Shown one piece after another: positions 25,856 to 35,021 of a stretch of 64,000 bases of DNA. This DNA comes from DATJOJ01 sp035507035 (lineage in GTDB: Bacteria; Acidobacteriota; Terriglobia; Terriglobales; Acidobacteriaceae), in the NCBI GenBank assembly GCA_035507035.1, contig DATJOJ010000048.1, positions 1 to 64,000 of the forward strand, given 5' to 3'. Below the pieces are notes generated by a model. It worked only from the letters and a program-made list of their open reading frames with translations, made no database searches and was not told the DNA's origin. Numbering within the stretch: the stretch's first letter is position 1; every line of letters starts with the position of its first letter. The position numbers and the translations under genes are program-made.

Positions 25856-26194
25856 ATGCGGTACTGCCTGAAACCCGTTGCTTGGATCTTGTTGGCCCTG
25901 ATTATCGCGCTGCCGGCGATGGCTCAGGCATCGGCTTTCGAAAAGCCGTCTCAGACTGCTGGCTGCGATCAGCATAGCGACAGAATGCCATCCCAACCCG
26001 CCAGCTACACATGTTGCCAGAGCGGGCACGACACTGCGGCACTGCAACGGATCTTTAACTTGCATGCAGCATCGGGTCAAATGTCTTCAGTTTTGGATTC
26101 TGCGTCTCCGACGGCTTCTCTTACCGATGTGAGCATTCCGCCGACTCCGCTTGTCTCCGACAGTCCTCCATTGCCTGTTTCTCTCCGCATCTGA
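25856..26194 (+). CDS. Small exported Cys/His-containing protein of unknown function
   Basis: A signal peptide (LKPVAWILLALIIALPAMAQA) is followed by a short mature part of about 88 residues. Its Cys and His residues are clustered (GCDQHSDRM, then TCCQSGHDTA), as in small metal-binding periplasmic proteins, and a Pro/Ser-rich tail follows. It lies 13 bases after the zinc-finger membrane gene and before an outer-membrane-like gene. A metal-carrying role is a guess from the Cys/His cluster. No named family recognised. Confidence 0.55.
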   Translation: MRYCLKPVAWILLALIIALPAMAQASAFEKPSQTAGCDQHSDRMPSQPASYTCCQSGHDTAALQRIFNLHAASGQMSSVLDSASPTASLTDVSIPPTPLVSDSPPLPVSLRI

Positions 26195-26282
26195 TCGTTT
26201 CCTCTCCTTGGTTTGCCGCTAAGCGCTGGATTCGTGCGCTTGGCATTCATCGCGAATGATTGCACGCAATTTGGGAGGAAAC

Positions 26283-27551
26283 TTGAGAGCGTTGCTCGTA
26301 TGCTTTTCTGCACTGCTCTGCTCGACCTTTTCCCTGGGGCAGAGCAGTTGCGATCAAATGCCAACTGGAATGTCTGGGATGATTTCCAATTTAACGTTCC
26401 TGCCCTCGTTCCATGCCTCGTCGGGCACGGCGTGGCAGCCCGCATCTGTTACCGAGCCGACGTGGATGGCCACGCAGGGAGACTGGCAATTCATGGTGCA
26501 TGGAACAATCTTTATCGATTACAACCAGCAAGGCGGACCGCGGGGAGAAGGAAAAGCTGAATCGGTGAACTACGCGATGTTTATGGAGCAGCATAAACTC
26601 TGGGGAGGCACACTCCTGCTGCGGCAGATGCTCTCGGCTGAGTCACTCACGTCGCCGCATCCCGGTTTCCCGGAATTATTTCAGACGGGTGAAACCTATC
26701 ACGGAGGGCCCTTGGTTGATCATCAACATCCGCATAACGTGTTCGCAGAGCTGGCGGCAACCTATACCCTCCCGATCAATGAAAAAGTTTCCTGGTTGCT
26801 TTATGGGGGGCCGTCAGCGGAGCCTGCACTCGGACCTGTCATGTATTTGCATCGCGCCTCCGCCGCAGAAAATCCTGCGGCCCCGCTCAGCCATCATCTG
26901 CAGGATTCCACGCATACCAGTTTTGGAGTAGTCACCACCGGTTTCATCATCGATCGCTTCAAACTGGAGGCGTCTGCTTTTAACGGCCACGAGCCGAACG
27001 AGGAGCGCTGGAGCATTCAACTGGCGCCCCTCGATTCCTGGTCATTCCGGGGCAGCGTCGCGCCTACGCGAGATTGGGTGGCGCAATACAGCTATGGAAA
27101 GCTGATTCATCCGGAGGCGCTTGAGCCGGGCGACCAGACTCGGCAGAGTGCATCGGTGGAATACAATCGGCCATTGGCAAAGGGCAATTGGGCGACTTCA
27201 CTCATCTGGGGACGAGTCCAGAAGACTTTCGAAAATTTCCCGCTGAATGGCTACACGTTTGAATCCACTCTGAACTTCCTCGAGCGAAACTACGCCTACA
27301 CCCGCCTCGAACTTGTCGATAAAGACGAGCTCTTTCCAAATCTGCCCGGTCATCCAACCTATCGCATCGGCGCTTATACATTCGGCGGGGTTCGTGATCT
27401 GGTGCACAATCGCAAAGCCCAGATTGGACTGGGCGCGGATGTAACCTTTTATTCGAAACCTGAGTCGCTCGATGCGACATATGGAAACAATCCCGTGTCC
27501 TTCCACATTTTTCTGCGCTTTCGGCCTGGATTGATGGCACATCAACACTGA
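26283..27551 (+). CDS. Probable outer-membrane beta-barrel protein
   Basis: I start it at TTG 26283 because GGGAGGAA sits just upstream and a signal peptide follows (RALLVCFSALLCSTFSLGQ); the frame is open from an ATG at 26256. The mature 400 residues alternate aromatic and polar residues (WQFMVHGTIFIDYNQQGG, then SYGKLIHPEALEPGDQT), and it ends with FLRFRPGL. A motif DHQHPHN near residue 150 and a Met-rich N-terminus (QMPTGMSGM) hint at metal contact. I cannot name the family. Its place between a Cys/His-rich exported protein and a membrane protein suggests an envelope function. Confidence 0.65.
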   Translation: MRALLVCFSALLCSTFSLGQSSCDQMPTGMSGMISNLTFLPSFHASSGTAWQPASVTEPTWMATQGDWQFMVHGTIFIDYNQQGGPRGEGKAESVNYAMFMEQHKLWGGTLLLRQMLSAESLTSPHPGFPELFQTGETYHGGPLVDHQHPHNVFAELAATYTLPINEKVSWLLYGGPSAEPALGPVMYLHRASAAENPAAPLSHHLQDSTHTSFGVVTTGFIIDRFKLEASAFNGHEPNEERWSIQLAPLDSWSFRGSVAPTRDWVAQYSYGKLIHPEALEPGDQTRQSASVEYNRPLAKGNWATSLIWGRVQKTFENFPLNGYTFESTLNFLERNYAYTRLELVDKDELFPNLPGHPTYRIGAYTFGGVRDLVHNRKAQIGLGADVTFYSKPESLDATYGNNPVSFHIFLRFRPGLMAHQH

Positions 27552-27606
27552 ATTCCGTCTTTTGCGCTATCGTGATTGGGTGACAAGCGAAGCCCCTTCC
27601 GCGCCA

Positions 27607-28203
27607 ATGACCCAAGTGTGGTCGGCCGATGCGCGTGTGACCCTCCGGCCATCTGCGACCTATCGGGAGCTTGGGCAAAAGGGTGGTAGCTCGGGCAAAT
27701 GGAAGCTTGTTCGCAGACCTCTTTTTCTGGCGCTGTTCCTGGCCAGCATGGTTTCTCTGATTGCCTCGCAGCGGCTCACGCTACGGCTGATGATCACCGG
27801 CGCTATCAACATGAGTTTCATTCCACTGGTTGAGTTTGCGGGATTAAGTGCTACATGGCGCCGCAGGTATGACATTCCGTTCTCTCGCGCAGTGGATCTT
27901 TTCTTCATGAGTCATGGTCCTTGGATCCTGTGGCTGCTGGCGTATGCTTCGATCTGGGCATTTGCATCTCCCGATCATGCGTTTTTCTGGACAGCCCCGC
28001 GCTTCATCTGGCCGACATTCATAGTAGCCATCGCGTGGTCAGCATCGATTGATTATTGCTTTTTCCGGGAAGTGTTTCATCGAGGCCGTGCCCAGTCTGC
28101 GTTTGACCTGTGTGTGCAGCGAGCAGTTTCTTGGACGCTGGGCATCCTCATTTTCGGCGCCGATCCGCTAGCGCCTGAGCTTACAAGAATTCTGCACCTA
28201 TGA
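27607..28203 (+). CDS. Polytopic membrane protein of unknown function
   Basis: A TTG at 27562 opens the frame, but ATG at 27607 is a sounder start. About four membrane segments are seen (PLFLALFLASMVSLIA, then LMITGAINMSFIPLVEFAG, GPWILWLLAYASIWAF and WPTFIVAIAWSASIDYCFF). The PHP gene starts inside its stop codon (ATGA overlap at 28200), which is strong evidence of coupled translation. No catalytic motif is visible. Possibly an anchor or transport part of the PHP protein. Confidence 0.6.
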   Translation: MTQVWSADARVTLRPSATYRELGQKGGSSGKWKLVRRPLFLALFLASMVSLIASQRLTLRLMITGAINMSFIPLVEFAGLSATWRRRYDIPFSRAVDLFFMSHGPWILWLLAYASIWAFASPDHAFFWTAPRFIWPTFIVAIAWSASIDYCFFREVFHRGRAQSAFDLCVQRAVSWTLGILIFGADPLAPELTRILHL

Positions 28204-29066
28204 GCCTCGGTCGTTTAATCTCGCTGGTGTCTCTTCTTGTTGCCATAAGTCTCGGCACGCTATCGGACGTTCCCCACACCCACGCTCCCATATCTCTGGA
28301 CAGCTACCGAGTTTTGACCGCCGATTTCCACGTCCACAGTTTTCCTTTGAGTTGGGGAACGCTTGCGCCTTGGGACACCGTGCTCGAAGCCCGTCATGAT
28401 GGATTGGATGTCATCGCGATGACACCGCACAATCACGTTTGGGTCGCGTACATTGGCCGCTGGTTTTCCGAGCGCATCGGGGGCCCCACAGTTCTTATTG
28501 GCGAAGAGGTCGTGACGCCGCGTTACCATTTACTCGCGATCGGAATTCACGACGAAATCGGATGGAGACAGTCGGCTGCCGGCGCCATCAATGAAGTTCA
28601 TCGTCAGGGAGGTGTTGCTATCGCCGCCCATCCACGCAAATTTTACTGGCCGGCGTACGACGCGGCGGCTCTCAGCAAGCTGGACGGTGCGGAGATTCAG
28701 CATCCGCTCATCTACGCCACCACTCGTGGATATAGCGAGGTGCAGCAGTTCTTCGACCGCGCGCAACTTGCCGCAATCGGCGACTCTGATTATCACGGAA
28801 CCGGGCCGATGGGGATATGCCGAACTTTTATTTTTGCGCACGATAATTCTGAAGGCGCGATCCTTGATGCGATTCGCACACACCACACGGTTGCAATCGA
28901 CCGGGATGGCCGAGCCTATGGCGATCCGGCGCTCATCGCCCTGATGAGAAATGTGGATCTTGCACAACTGAATCCGTCGTTCGTGAATCCGGAATGGATG
29001 ACGCGGGCGAGCGCCGCATGCGGTTTGCTGGGACTGCTCGCCTTATTTCTGTTCGGAGAAATCTGA
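28200..29066 (+). CDS. PHP-fold metal-dependent phosphoesterase, membrane-associated
   Basis: The PHP fold is visible in order: DFHVHSFPL (first metal pair), DVIAMTPHNHVW, GEEVVTPRYHLLAIG, GGVAIAAHPRKFY and GDSDYHG near residue 200. An N-terminal signal or anchor (LGRLISLVSLLVAISLGTL) and a C-terminal helix (ASAACGLLGLLALFLFG) flank it, so the enzyme probably works outside the cytoplasmic membrane. The family hydrolyses phosphoesters with two or three metal ions; the substrate is unknown. It is coupled to the preceding membrane gene by an ATGA overlap. Confidence 0.85.
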   Translation: MSLGRLISLVSLLVAISLGTLSDVPHTHAPISLDSYRVLTADFHVHSFPLSWGTLAPWDTVLEARHDGLDVIAMTPHNHVWVAYIGRWFSERIGGPTVLIGEEVVTPRYHLLAIGIHDEIGWRQSAAGAINEVHRQGGVAIAAHPRKFYWPAYDAAALSKLDGAEIQHPLIYATTRGYSEVQQFFDRAQLAAIGDSDYHGTGPMGICRTFIFAHDNSEGAILDAIRTHHTVAIDRDGRAYGDPALIALMRNVDLAQLNPSFVNPEWMTRASAACGLLGLLALFLFGEI

Positions 29067-29075
29067 GACCGGCAA

Positions 29076-29552
29076 TTACGCTTTGATGTGGCAGCTCGCC
29101 AGACCTTTTTTCTCGAGATATTGCTGATGATAATCTTCGGCCTCGAAGAAAGTTGCCTCAGGGACGATCTGAGTAGCGATTGGTTTGCCGAAGCGATGCG
29201 ATGTCGCTAGCGCCTCTTTTGAAGCTTTGGCTTCTTTCTCCTGCTCAGGACTGGTGAAGAAGATCGCGCTGCGGTACTGCGTGCCCCAGTCGGGGCCTTG
29301 TCGGTTCAACTGCGTGGGATCGTGGTTCTCCCAGAAAACCTGCAGCAGCTTGTCGTAGCTGACCTTCGCCGGATCGTAGGTTACCTCTACCGCTTCGGCG
29401 TGACCAGTACGGTCGGTGCAAACGTCTTTGTACGTGGGATTGTTGAAGTTGCCGCCGGTGTAGCCAACGCGGGTCGATATCACTCCTGGAATTTGCCGAA
29501 ATGTTGCCTCCACTCCCCAGAAACAACCGGCTGCAAAAATTGCTTTGGCCAT
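29076..29552 (-). CDS. msrA: Peptide methionine sulfoxide reductase MsrA
   Basis: The start at 29552 follows GGGAGGA; a longer frame adds 27 residues with no sign of function. The catalytic Cys lies in AAGCFWGVEATFRQ, with the usual RVGYTGG, YRSAIFF and EDYHQQYLEKK. It repairs oxidised methionine (S epimer) using thioredoxin. The gene is on the minus strand, with no ribosome-linked partner, and converges with the PHP run. Confidence 0.96.
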   Translation of the reverse strand: MAKAIFAAGCFWGVEATFRQIPGVISTRVGYTGGNFNNPTYKDVCTDRTGHAEAVEVTYDPAKVSYDKLLQVFWENHDPTQLNRQGPDWGTQYRSAIFFTSPEQEKEAKASKEALATSHRFGKPIATQIVPEATFFEAEDYHQQYLEKKGLASCHIKA

Positions 29553-29766
29553 GATTCCTCCCTCAAAGTATTGATTGTATTGGATGAACGAGCCCGCAGA
29601 AAAGTAACAGCCGTTAATCGAGCAACAATACAACTACTGCAAGTAATAGGCGCATCGGAGTTTACGCAGCTTTTCAATTGACGTTGAGCTTATCTGCCAA
29701 TAGACTTTTGATGGAGCTAGCCCCCAGCCCAGGCCGAGGCTTTCTGTGCCGCCGCTTTTTCACCCC

Positions 29767-31041
29767 ATGAGAATGCTCAAGACGGTTATTGCCTTGTCGT
29801 TCGCGATGCTATTTGCGTCGGCGGCGGTCGCTGCCGGCCCTGCATTCGCGCCGCAAGCTCGGCTTGGCTTCGAAGAAGGCGATCAGTGGGAGCCGGCGAT
29901 TGCTGCCGACGGATTTGGACACGTTTACGTTCTGTATCCGCAATATGGCGAGGTGCCGGGTTGCAATAAGTGTTCTTTACCCTCCATGACCCTGGTGGTA
30001 AGCACTGATAATGGGCAGACCTGGGAAGACCCGCGCGAGATTAGTTCTCATTCGACAGGCCAGTTCGATCCGCAGATCGTGGTCGATCCGGTAGACCATC
30101 GCACGGTTTATGCAGCTTGGCTGCAGACAAACAACACCGAAGCGATCGTTGCCAAGTCCGCCGACTTTGGACAGAGCTGGTCGCTTACCGTGGCCGATCG
30201 CGGCAGCGAAGACGCCGATAAGCCGATCCTGACGGTGCGCGGGCAAGACGTCTATCTGGCCTTCAACCGCGAGCACGACATGCGTGTTGCCGCCTCGCAT
30301 AACGGCGGGTTCACTTTCAGCACTTCCGACGTGAATCCACCTGCTCACCTCTTTCGCGCGCTCGCGGGAGGCGCCACCGTGGATCCTGATCGCAACGTGT
30401 TCGTCGCTTGGGCAGGATACACTCGCCACGACGGTGCCAAGGGCCATGTCAACCTCTTCATGAGCAAATCGGTGGATGGCGGTTCGACTTGGGTGACGAA
30501 TCTGATGGACACTTCCGGCGCGCCGCCCGACTGTTCGGCGTTTCATTGCGAATGGGGATATCTCGGCGCCCAAATCACCATGTCTTCCGATGAAGCTGGA
30601 GTTTTGTACGCTCTCTGGAATGCCGGCAAGGAAGATAAGAGTCCCGCACGAGTTTATTTTGCTTCTTCGACCACGGCCGGGGAAACCTGGTCCGCGAAAA
30701 GCGAAGTATCCCAGGCGCGAGCAGGCGCAGAGCATGCGTTCCCCGCTCTAGTCGCCGGTGCTGCAGGCGATCTACGCATTGCCTGGATGGACACTCGCAA
30801 CGGTCCGCTCTGGAACACGTTCTATCGAAGCTCAACCAATGGCGGCGCCACCTGGTCGGAAGAGTCGAAGCTATCCAGCTTCGTGACAGGTTATCGCTAC
30901 ATCAAGCCTAGAGGCTTCAGCTTCCCGTTCGGGGATTACTTCGAACTCGCCATTGATAATCTCGGGCACACACAGGTGGTTTGGGGCGAAGGGCTGAATT
31001 TCCGCACTCCGGGCTCGATCTGGTACAGCAATGGGCGATAG
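29767..31041 (+). CDS. Secreted BNR/sialidase-like beta-propeller protein
   Basis: Signal peptide (RMLKTVIALSFAMLFASAAVAA). The mature part carries repeated S-x-D-x-G-x-T-W boxes (STDNGQTWED, SADFGQSW, SVDGGSTW, SSTTAGETW and SSTNGGATW), i.e. a sialidase-type six-bladed propeller. A CNKC pair lies near residue 66. The key residues of true sialidases (Arg triad, Tyr/Glu pair) are not clear, so it may be a binding protein. Start at 29767 (ATG) is selected over ATG 29746 by the signal. It has no visible ribosome site. Confidence 0.8.
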   Translation: MRMLKTVIALSFAMLFASAAVAAGPAFAPQARLGFEEGDQWEPAIAADGFGHVYVLYPQYGEVPGCNKCSLPSMTLVVSTDNGQTWEDPREISSHSTGQFDPQIVVDPVDHRTVYAAWLQTNNTEAIVAKSADFGQSWSLTVADRGSEDADKPILTVRGQDVYLAFNREHDMRVAASHNGGFTFSTSDVNPPAHLFRALAGGATVDPDRNVFVAWAGYTRHDGAKGHVNLFMSKSVDGGSTWVTNLMDTSGAPPDCSAFHCEWGYLGAQITMSSDEAGVLYALWNAGKEDKSPARVYFASSTTAGETWSAKSEVSQARAGAEHAFPALVAGAAGDLRIAWMDTRNGPLWNTFYRSSTNGGATWSEESKLSSFVTGYRYIKPRGFSFPFGDYFELAIDNLGHTQVVWGEGLNFRTPGSIWYSNGR

Positions 31042-31208
31042 ATTCTCACACAAGCTCTCCAATGTGCAGAAGCTTGCATAGTTAGCCGTTTTGCGCAGAG
31101 TCAATCATCTACAGAAGCCTTGCCCCTTGCGGCTTTTGCTCGTTCGCTGGCATGATACGTCTCGCCCGTCCAGTCCTTCCCGCCCTCCCCCACCAGGCAA
31201 ACCCAGAA

Positions 31209-32057
31209 CTAGTATTTATAAAACCCTCTACCATTTTTCCTGCCCAGCCACCCCGCATCCACCATCTTGATCAGCAGGGGACACGGGCGGTATTTGGGGT
31301 CGCCTAAGCCATCCAGTAGCACGCGCATGATATCGAGGCAAACATCGAGCCCAATGAAATCTGCGAGCGTCAGCGGCCCCATGGGATGCGCCATGCCCAA
31401 CTTGAACACTTCATCCACAGCATCGGCTGTCGCTACGCCTTCCATCACCGCATACATGGCTTCGTTCAATAGCGGCATCAGAACGCGGTTCGAGACGAAT
31501 CCCGGCGCGTCGTTGACCTCGACCGGCGTCTTTTCCAGCTTCACCGCCAGGTCCCGCACGATCTGGAAAGTTTCGTTCGAAGTCGCCAGGCCGCGAATCA
31601 CTTCGACCAATTTCATCACCGGCACGGGATTGAAGAAGTGCATTCCAATCACTTTTTCCGGCCGTTTGGTCAGTGCCGCGAGTTTTGTGATGGAGATTGA
31701 AGACGTGTTCGTCGCCAGCACCACCTCCGGACGGCACATACGATCCAGGTCGCGAAAAATGTCGGCCTTGATATCAAATTTTTCACTGGCTGCTTCCACG
31801 ACAAAATCGCAGCCCGAGAGTTCGCGGCGCTCTAACAGTGGTTCAATGCGGCCGAGGACGGCTATCTTGTCGGTGGCTGCGATCTTGTTTTTTGCAACTT
31901 CGCGGTCGAGATTCTTGCCGATCGTCTCTAGCGCACGATCCAGAAATCGCTGTTCTACGTCGCACAGCAAAACTTGATATCCGCCGCGGGCAAAAACGTG
32001 GGCGATGCCATTGCCCATCGTCCCCGCGCCGATGACTCCTACGCGCTGAATGTTCAT
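31209..32057 (-). CDS. hbd: 3-hydroxybutyryl-CoA (3-hydroxyacyl-CoA) dehydrogenase
   Basis: An NAD-binding Rossmann motif (VGVIGAGTMGNGIAHVFA) opens the protein; CDVEQ follows and the NTSSISI, MHFFNPVPVMKLVEVI and APGFVSNRVLMPLLNEA boxes of the family are in place. It oxidises 3-hydroxyacyl-CoA to 3-ketoacyl-CoA in fatty-acid or butyrate metabolism. Length is 282 residues, the usual size. A ribosome site (GGAGGGAGT) precedes the ATG at 32057. It stands alone. Confidence 0.96.
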   Translation of the reverse strand: MNIQRVGVIGAGTMGNGIAHVFARGGYQVLLCDVEQRFLDRALETIGKNLDREVAKNKIAATDKIAVLGRIEPLLERRELSGCDFVVEAASEKFDIKADIFRDLDRMCRPEVVLATNTSSISITKLAALTKRPEKVIGMHFFNPVPVMKLVEVIRGLATSNETFQIVRDLAVKLEKTPVEVNDAPGFVSNRVLMPLLNEAMYAVMEGVATADAVDEVFKLGMAHPMGPLTLADFIGLDVCLDIMRVLLDGLGDPKYRPCPLLIKMVDAGWLGRKNGRGFYKY

Positions 32058-32312
32058 GATGAAGACTCCCTCCTCAGGAAAACTTGAAAGTCTAACACCT
32101 TATCTCGGGATTGGGCGTAGCACGACGCGGCGTGCGTTAAAGAGGAAATTGGGAATAGAAATCAGAGGCGGAAATATTTGCGCACGGCGAATTGTGCGCT
32201 CATATTTGTGAGCTTTGTGGAGGAGCTTTCGAGCCTTGCACGTGGAGGCATGGTAAGCGTTAGGCGTAACCCTGGGAAGAGTCACGACCATGGCCTTGCC
32301 TGCGCGGAACTG

Positions 32313-32828
32313 CTATACGCCAGAAATTTGCATGCCAACCCGGCCGTTTCCGGCCGTGATGGGCGCTGGATCAGCGACCCACTGCCATGCCCGGCGCCCG
32401 TTATCGCGGACCACCGACCGCGCCTCACCATACTCTACGAGGCGATTCAGCACGGTTGTGACGGAAGCCAGCGGATCCTTGTGGCGTAGTAATACGCCGG
32501 GCAAGCGTTCCTGGATGCGCGCGCAGACTTCGCGAACACTCAAAGGCTGGTTCGCCTCCATCAGAGCCAACCGGCAGGCTTTGGTAAATCCCGGTTGACG
32601 GCCACCACTCTTGCGGTCGATCAACTCCAGTAGTTCTTCACCCAGAATCTCATCGCCGAACAAATTAGCCAGCCCGGCAATGGTTTGCTTCAGCGTGCCA
32701 ATTCGTTTCATCACTTCGGCACGCTGGCGCATGAGCTGTCGCAATTCTTCATGAGCGGTTTTGATTACTTCTTGTACGTGGGAGTCACCGTTCCCCTGAC
32801 CGATATTGCCGTTCCGCTTGTCCTGCAT
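32313..32828 (-). CDS. Coiled-coil plus winged-helix (HARE-like) protein of unknown function
   Basis: The N-terminal third is a coiled coil (about 18-55: VIKTAHEELRQLMRQRAEVMKRIGTLKQT). The second half resembles a winged helix of the HARE/HB1 type: KACRLALMEANQPLSVREVCARIQER, then LASVTTVLNRLVEYGEARSV and GRRAWQWV. Such domains are linked to DNA binding or restriction-type proteins, but nothing of that kind lies nearby. Similar proteins occur singly in acidobacteria. A TGCATG start region has no clear ribosome site, so the N-terminus is not firm. Confidence 0.65.
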   Translation of the reverse strand: MQDKRNGNIGQGNGDSHVQEVIKTAHEELRQLMRQRAEVMKRIGTLKQTIAGLANLFGDEILGEELLELIDRKSGGRQPGFTKACRLALMEANQPLSVREVCARIQERLPGVLLRHKDPLASVTTVLNRLVEYGEARSVVRDNGRRAWQWVADPAPITAGNGRVGMQISGV

Positions 32829-33212
32829 GACTGCCTCCAGACTTCCTCTGGCCCCAAGCCGTACTTAGCAGCGCGCACCTTGGCTGTCCTAGTTACGTAG
32901 ATGCAATCGAGTTTGTTCCAGGGTTCGAGTGCGAACAATATGTTCGTTTTCGGGACGAAACAGATCGCGCACGAGTACACGTCATTGGTCAATTAGACGC
33001 GGCCAGCGGCAAAAAGTGAGAGAGTTTACAAGATTGTGACAACTGATGACATACGGAAGGTCGGCATCAGCTGAGCCGTCGTGGCCGGATGGCAGTTGGC
33101 ACCTTTTTCCCTGCCATTCGTCCCAGAAATAAAACAGTGAAGTATTCGCGCCGTAATACAAAAAGAAAAGCCGCCGGGACGCAGGCGGCTTTTCAGACAA
33201 CTTCTTGCAGCG
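32829..33212. other. 384-base intergenic region
   Basis: It contains the upstream region of the coiled-coil/winged-helix gene and the terminator of the DksA-type gene. One open frame (32765-32992, minus) overlaps the start of the neighbouring gene and is not convincing. Otherwise I see nothing. Confidence 0.5.
33165..33194 (-). terminator. Rho-independent terminator of the DksA-type gene
   Basis: GAAAAGCCGCC pairs perfectly with GGCGGCTTTTC around an 8-base loop. Reading from the minus strand it lies about 19 bases after the stop at 33213 and ends in a T-rich run. Confidence 0.85.
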
Positions 33213-33581
33213 CTAGGTCGAAGCCTCTTCCAAACGGCCTTGCTCCAGCTTTTCTTGACATTCGATACAATGCCGCGTCCAAGGAACCGCTTCAAGGCGT
33301 TTCGAGTTTATTTCCTTGCCACAGGAGATGCATTCTCCAAATGAACCTTCCCGGATACGCGACAACGCGCCTTCCACCATTTGCAAAAGTTGACGATCGT
33401 TATTGCTCTGATGGAAGAGAAATTCCTTGGTGTACGAGCTGGCAGCGCGATCCGCAATATCCTGGGCGGTGTCTTCGTCCGCCGAGCGGCCATCTTGCTG
33501 TGTGCGCGAGACCATGCGGCGCAACTCCTGCTGCCGAGTCTCTAATCGCTTTTTAAAGCTATCTAGTTTCTTCTTATCCAT
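33213..33581 (-). CDS. DksA/TraR family zinc-finger protein
   Basis: Start at 33581 (MDKKKLDSFKKRLE); a frame nine codons longer exists. A coiled coil of about 65 residues (LETRQQELRRMVS) is followed by the four-Cys zinc finger (GECISCGKEINSKRLEAVPWTRHCIECQEK; CxxC near 86 and CxxC near 107). DksA-type proteins bind the RNA polymerase secondary channel and enhance ppGpp responses. The DxxDxA coiled-coil tip motif of E. coli DksA is only partly visible (AQDIADRA), so regulatory activity is uncertain. A strong terminator follows. Confidence 0.85.
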   Translation of the reverse strand: MDKKKLDSFKKRLETRQQELRRMVSRTQQDGRSADEDTAQDIADRAASSYTKEFLFHQSNNDRQLLQMVEGALSRIREGSFGECISCGKEINSKRLEAVPWTRHCIECQEKLEQGRLEEAST

Positions 33582-33763
33582 AGTTGCCGACTTCACTGGA
33601 CTGACCACTCCTACTCGTTCGGCGCAATGCCAAACGAAGATGATATGCGCCTAAATTAAGATGCGTCAACTGGTGGTCGGGATTCCGAAGTATCGGAGGG
33701 ACGTAGAATCGCGTTCGCGCATCAAATTGACACTGAAGTTTGCGAAGGCACAAAATCGTTGTT

Positions 33764-34999
33764 ATGCGCCGCCTCGTTTTCTTCTTCTTGATCTTCTGCG
33801 TCGCCATTCAAGCCTTTGGCCAGAGCCATTCGTACCTTTTCGTGTGGGCCGGCGACGATACGCGCACAGCTAGCGATTTCCTCGCCGTGCTGGACGCCGA
33901 CCTGAAGTCTCCTCATTACGGCCAGCCTGTCGCTTCGGTCGCTGTTCCGGGGCCGAGTGGAACCCCGCATCATACCGAGTTGCAAATGCCGCAGGATGGA
34001 TTCCTGCTGGCCAATGCTTTTGAGAGCGGCCGCACAATCGTATTCGACTTGCGCGATCCCCTTCATCCGTATTTCGTCAGTTCATTCGGCGAACTTCGGG
34101 GTTACATGCATCCGCACACTTATATTCGCCTGGCCGATAACCATGTGCTCGCTACGTTCCAGTATCACGGTGGAGACGATCCTAAGTCGGATGGCGGCGG
34201 CCTGGTGGAGTTCAATGAAAGCGGATTTGTGATTCGCAGCAGCAGCGCGATGGATCCCGCGGCGAAGGCCGAACTTATTCGTCCTTATAGCCTGGTTGCC
34301 GTGCCTGCGGCGAATCGCGTCGTCAGCACCAATACTGCGATGCACGACCGAGACGGGGATGCCCGCACGATACAGATTTGGCGGCTTTCAGATCTGAAGC
34401 GGCTTCAGACCTTGGTGTTGCCTCCGGGACCGCGTGGCAAAGAGCAACTAAATCCGGGCGAACCGCAAGTGCTAGCCGACGGGGAAACCGTGCTGATCCA
34501 CACCTTTTCATGCGGACTGTATAAAGTAGATGGCCTCGAAACCAATCAGCCGACGGTGAGTTATCTGAAAACGTTTGACGGCAACACCTGCGCCGTACCG
34601 CTACGCATCGGGAATTATTGGGTGCAAACGCTATTCTCGCAGCACGCGCTGGCGGCTTATGACATCTCCGATCTGTCGCACATCCGCGAGGTCTCGCGAA
34701 TCACGTTTGACGATAAACAAAAGCCGCATTGGATTTCGCCTGATACCGACAATCGCCGCATCATCCTCAACTCCGGCGAATATGGCGAGCATCGCTTGTT
34801 CATGGTGAACTTTGATCCGCAAACCGGAACGTTGTCGCTCGACGAACATTTTCGCGACCCCGGCAGCGACCGTCCGGGGGTAAGCATGGACGGCAAATCC
34901 TGGCCGCACGGTTTTAAGGGCAACGCGTACGCTCATGGGACGGTGTTCTCGCGTTCCGGAGCCGTGGCAATTTCCTCGGCCGGGGTTGCACAAAAGTAG
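33764..34999 (+). CDS. Selenium-binding-protein-56-like exported beta-propeller
   Basis: Start at 33764 (MRRLVFFFLIFCVAIQAFGQ) gives a signal peptide; the frame is open from an ATG at 33740. The mature part has the SBP56 propeller rhythm: DFLAVLDADLKSPHYGQPV, HHTELQMPQDGFLLANAFESG, YMHPHTYIRLADNHVLATFQYHG, NSGEYGEHRLFMV and AYAHGTVFS near the end. SBP56 members include methanethiol oxidase; the metal-binding His residues there are partly matched (HHTE, HPHTY). The activity is inferred. It lies 22 bases before the site-2 protease gene and could share its transcript. Confidence 0.75.
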   Translation: MRRLVFFFLIFCVAIQAFGQSHSYLFVWAGDDTRTASDFLAVLDADLKSPHYGQPVASVAVPGPSGTPHHTELQMPQDGFLLANAFESGRTIVFDLRDPLHPYFVSSFGELRGYMHPHTYIRLADNHVLATFQYHGGDDPKSDGGGLVEFNESGFVIRSSSAMDPAAKAELIRPYSLVAVPAANRVVSTNTAMHDRDGDARTIQIWRLSDLKRLQTLVLPPGPRGKEQLNPGEPQVLADGETVLIHTFSCGLYKVDGLETNQPTVSYLKTFDGNTCAVPLRIGNYWVQTLFSQHALAAYDISDLSHIREVSRITFDDKQKPHWISPDTDNRRIILNSGEYGEHRLFMVNFDPQTGTLSLDEHFRDPGSDRPGVSMDGKSWPHGFKGNAYAHGTVFSRSGAVAISSAGVAQK

Positions 35000-35021
35000 A
35001 CCTGTGCTATAACTCTCGCTC

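Noticed and set aside
32100..32291. A 63-residue minus-strand open frame
   Set aside because: No ribosome site, no domain, and biased basic composition; probably chance.
32765..32992. A 75-residue minus-strand open frame
   Set aside because: It overlaps the start of the coiled-coil gene in another frame and lacks support.
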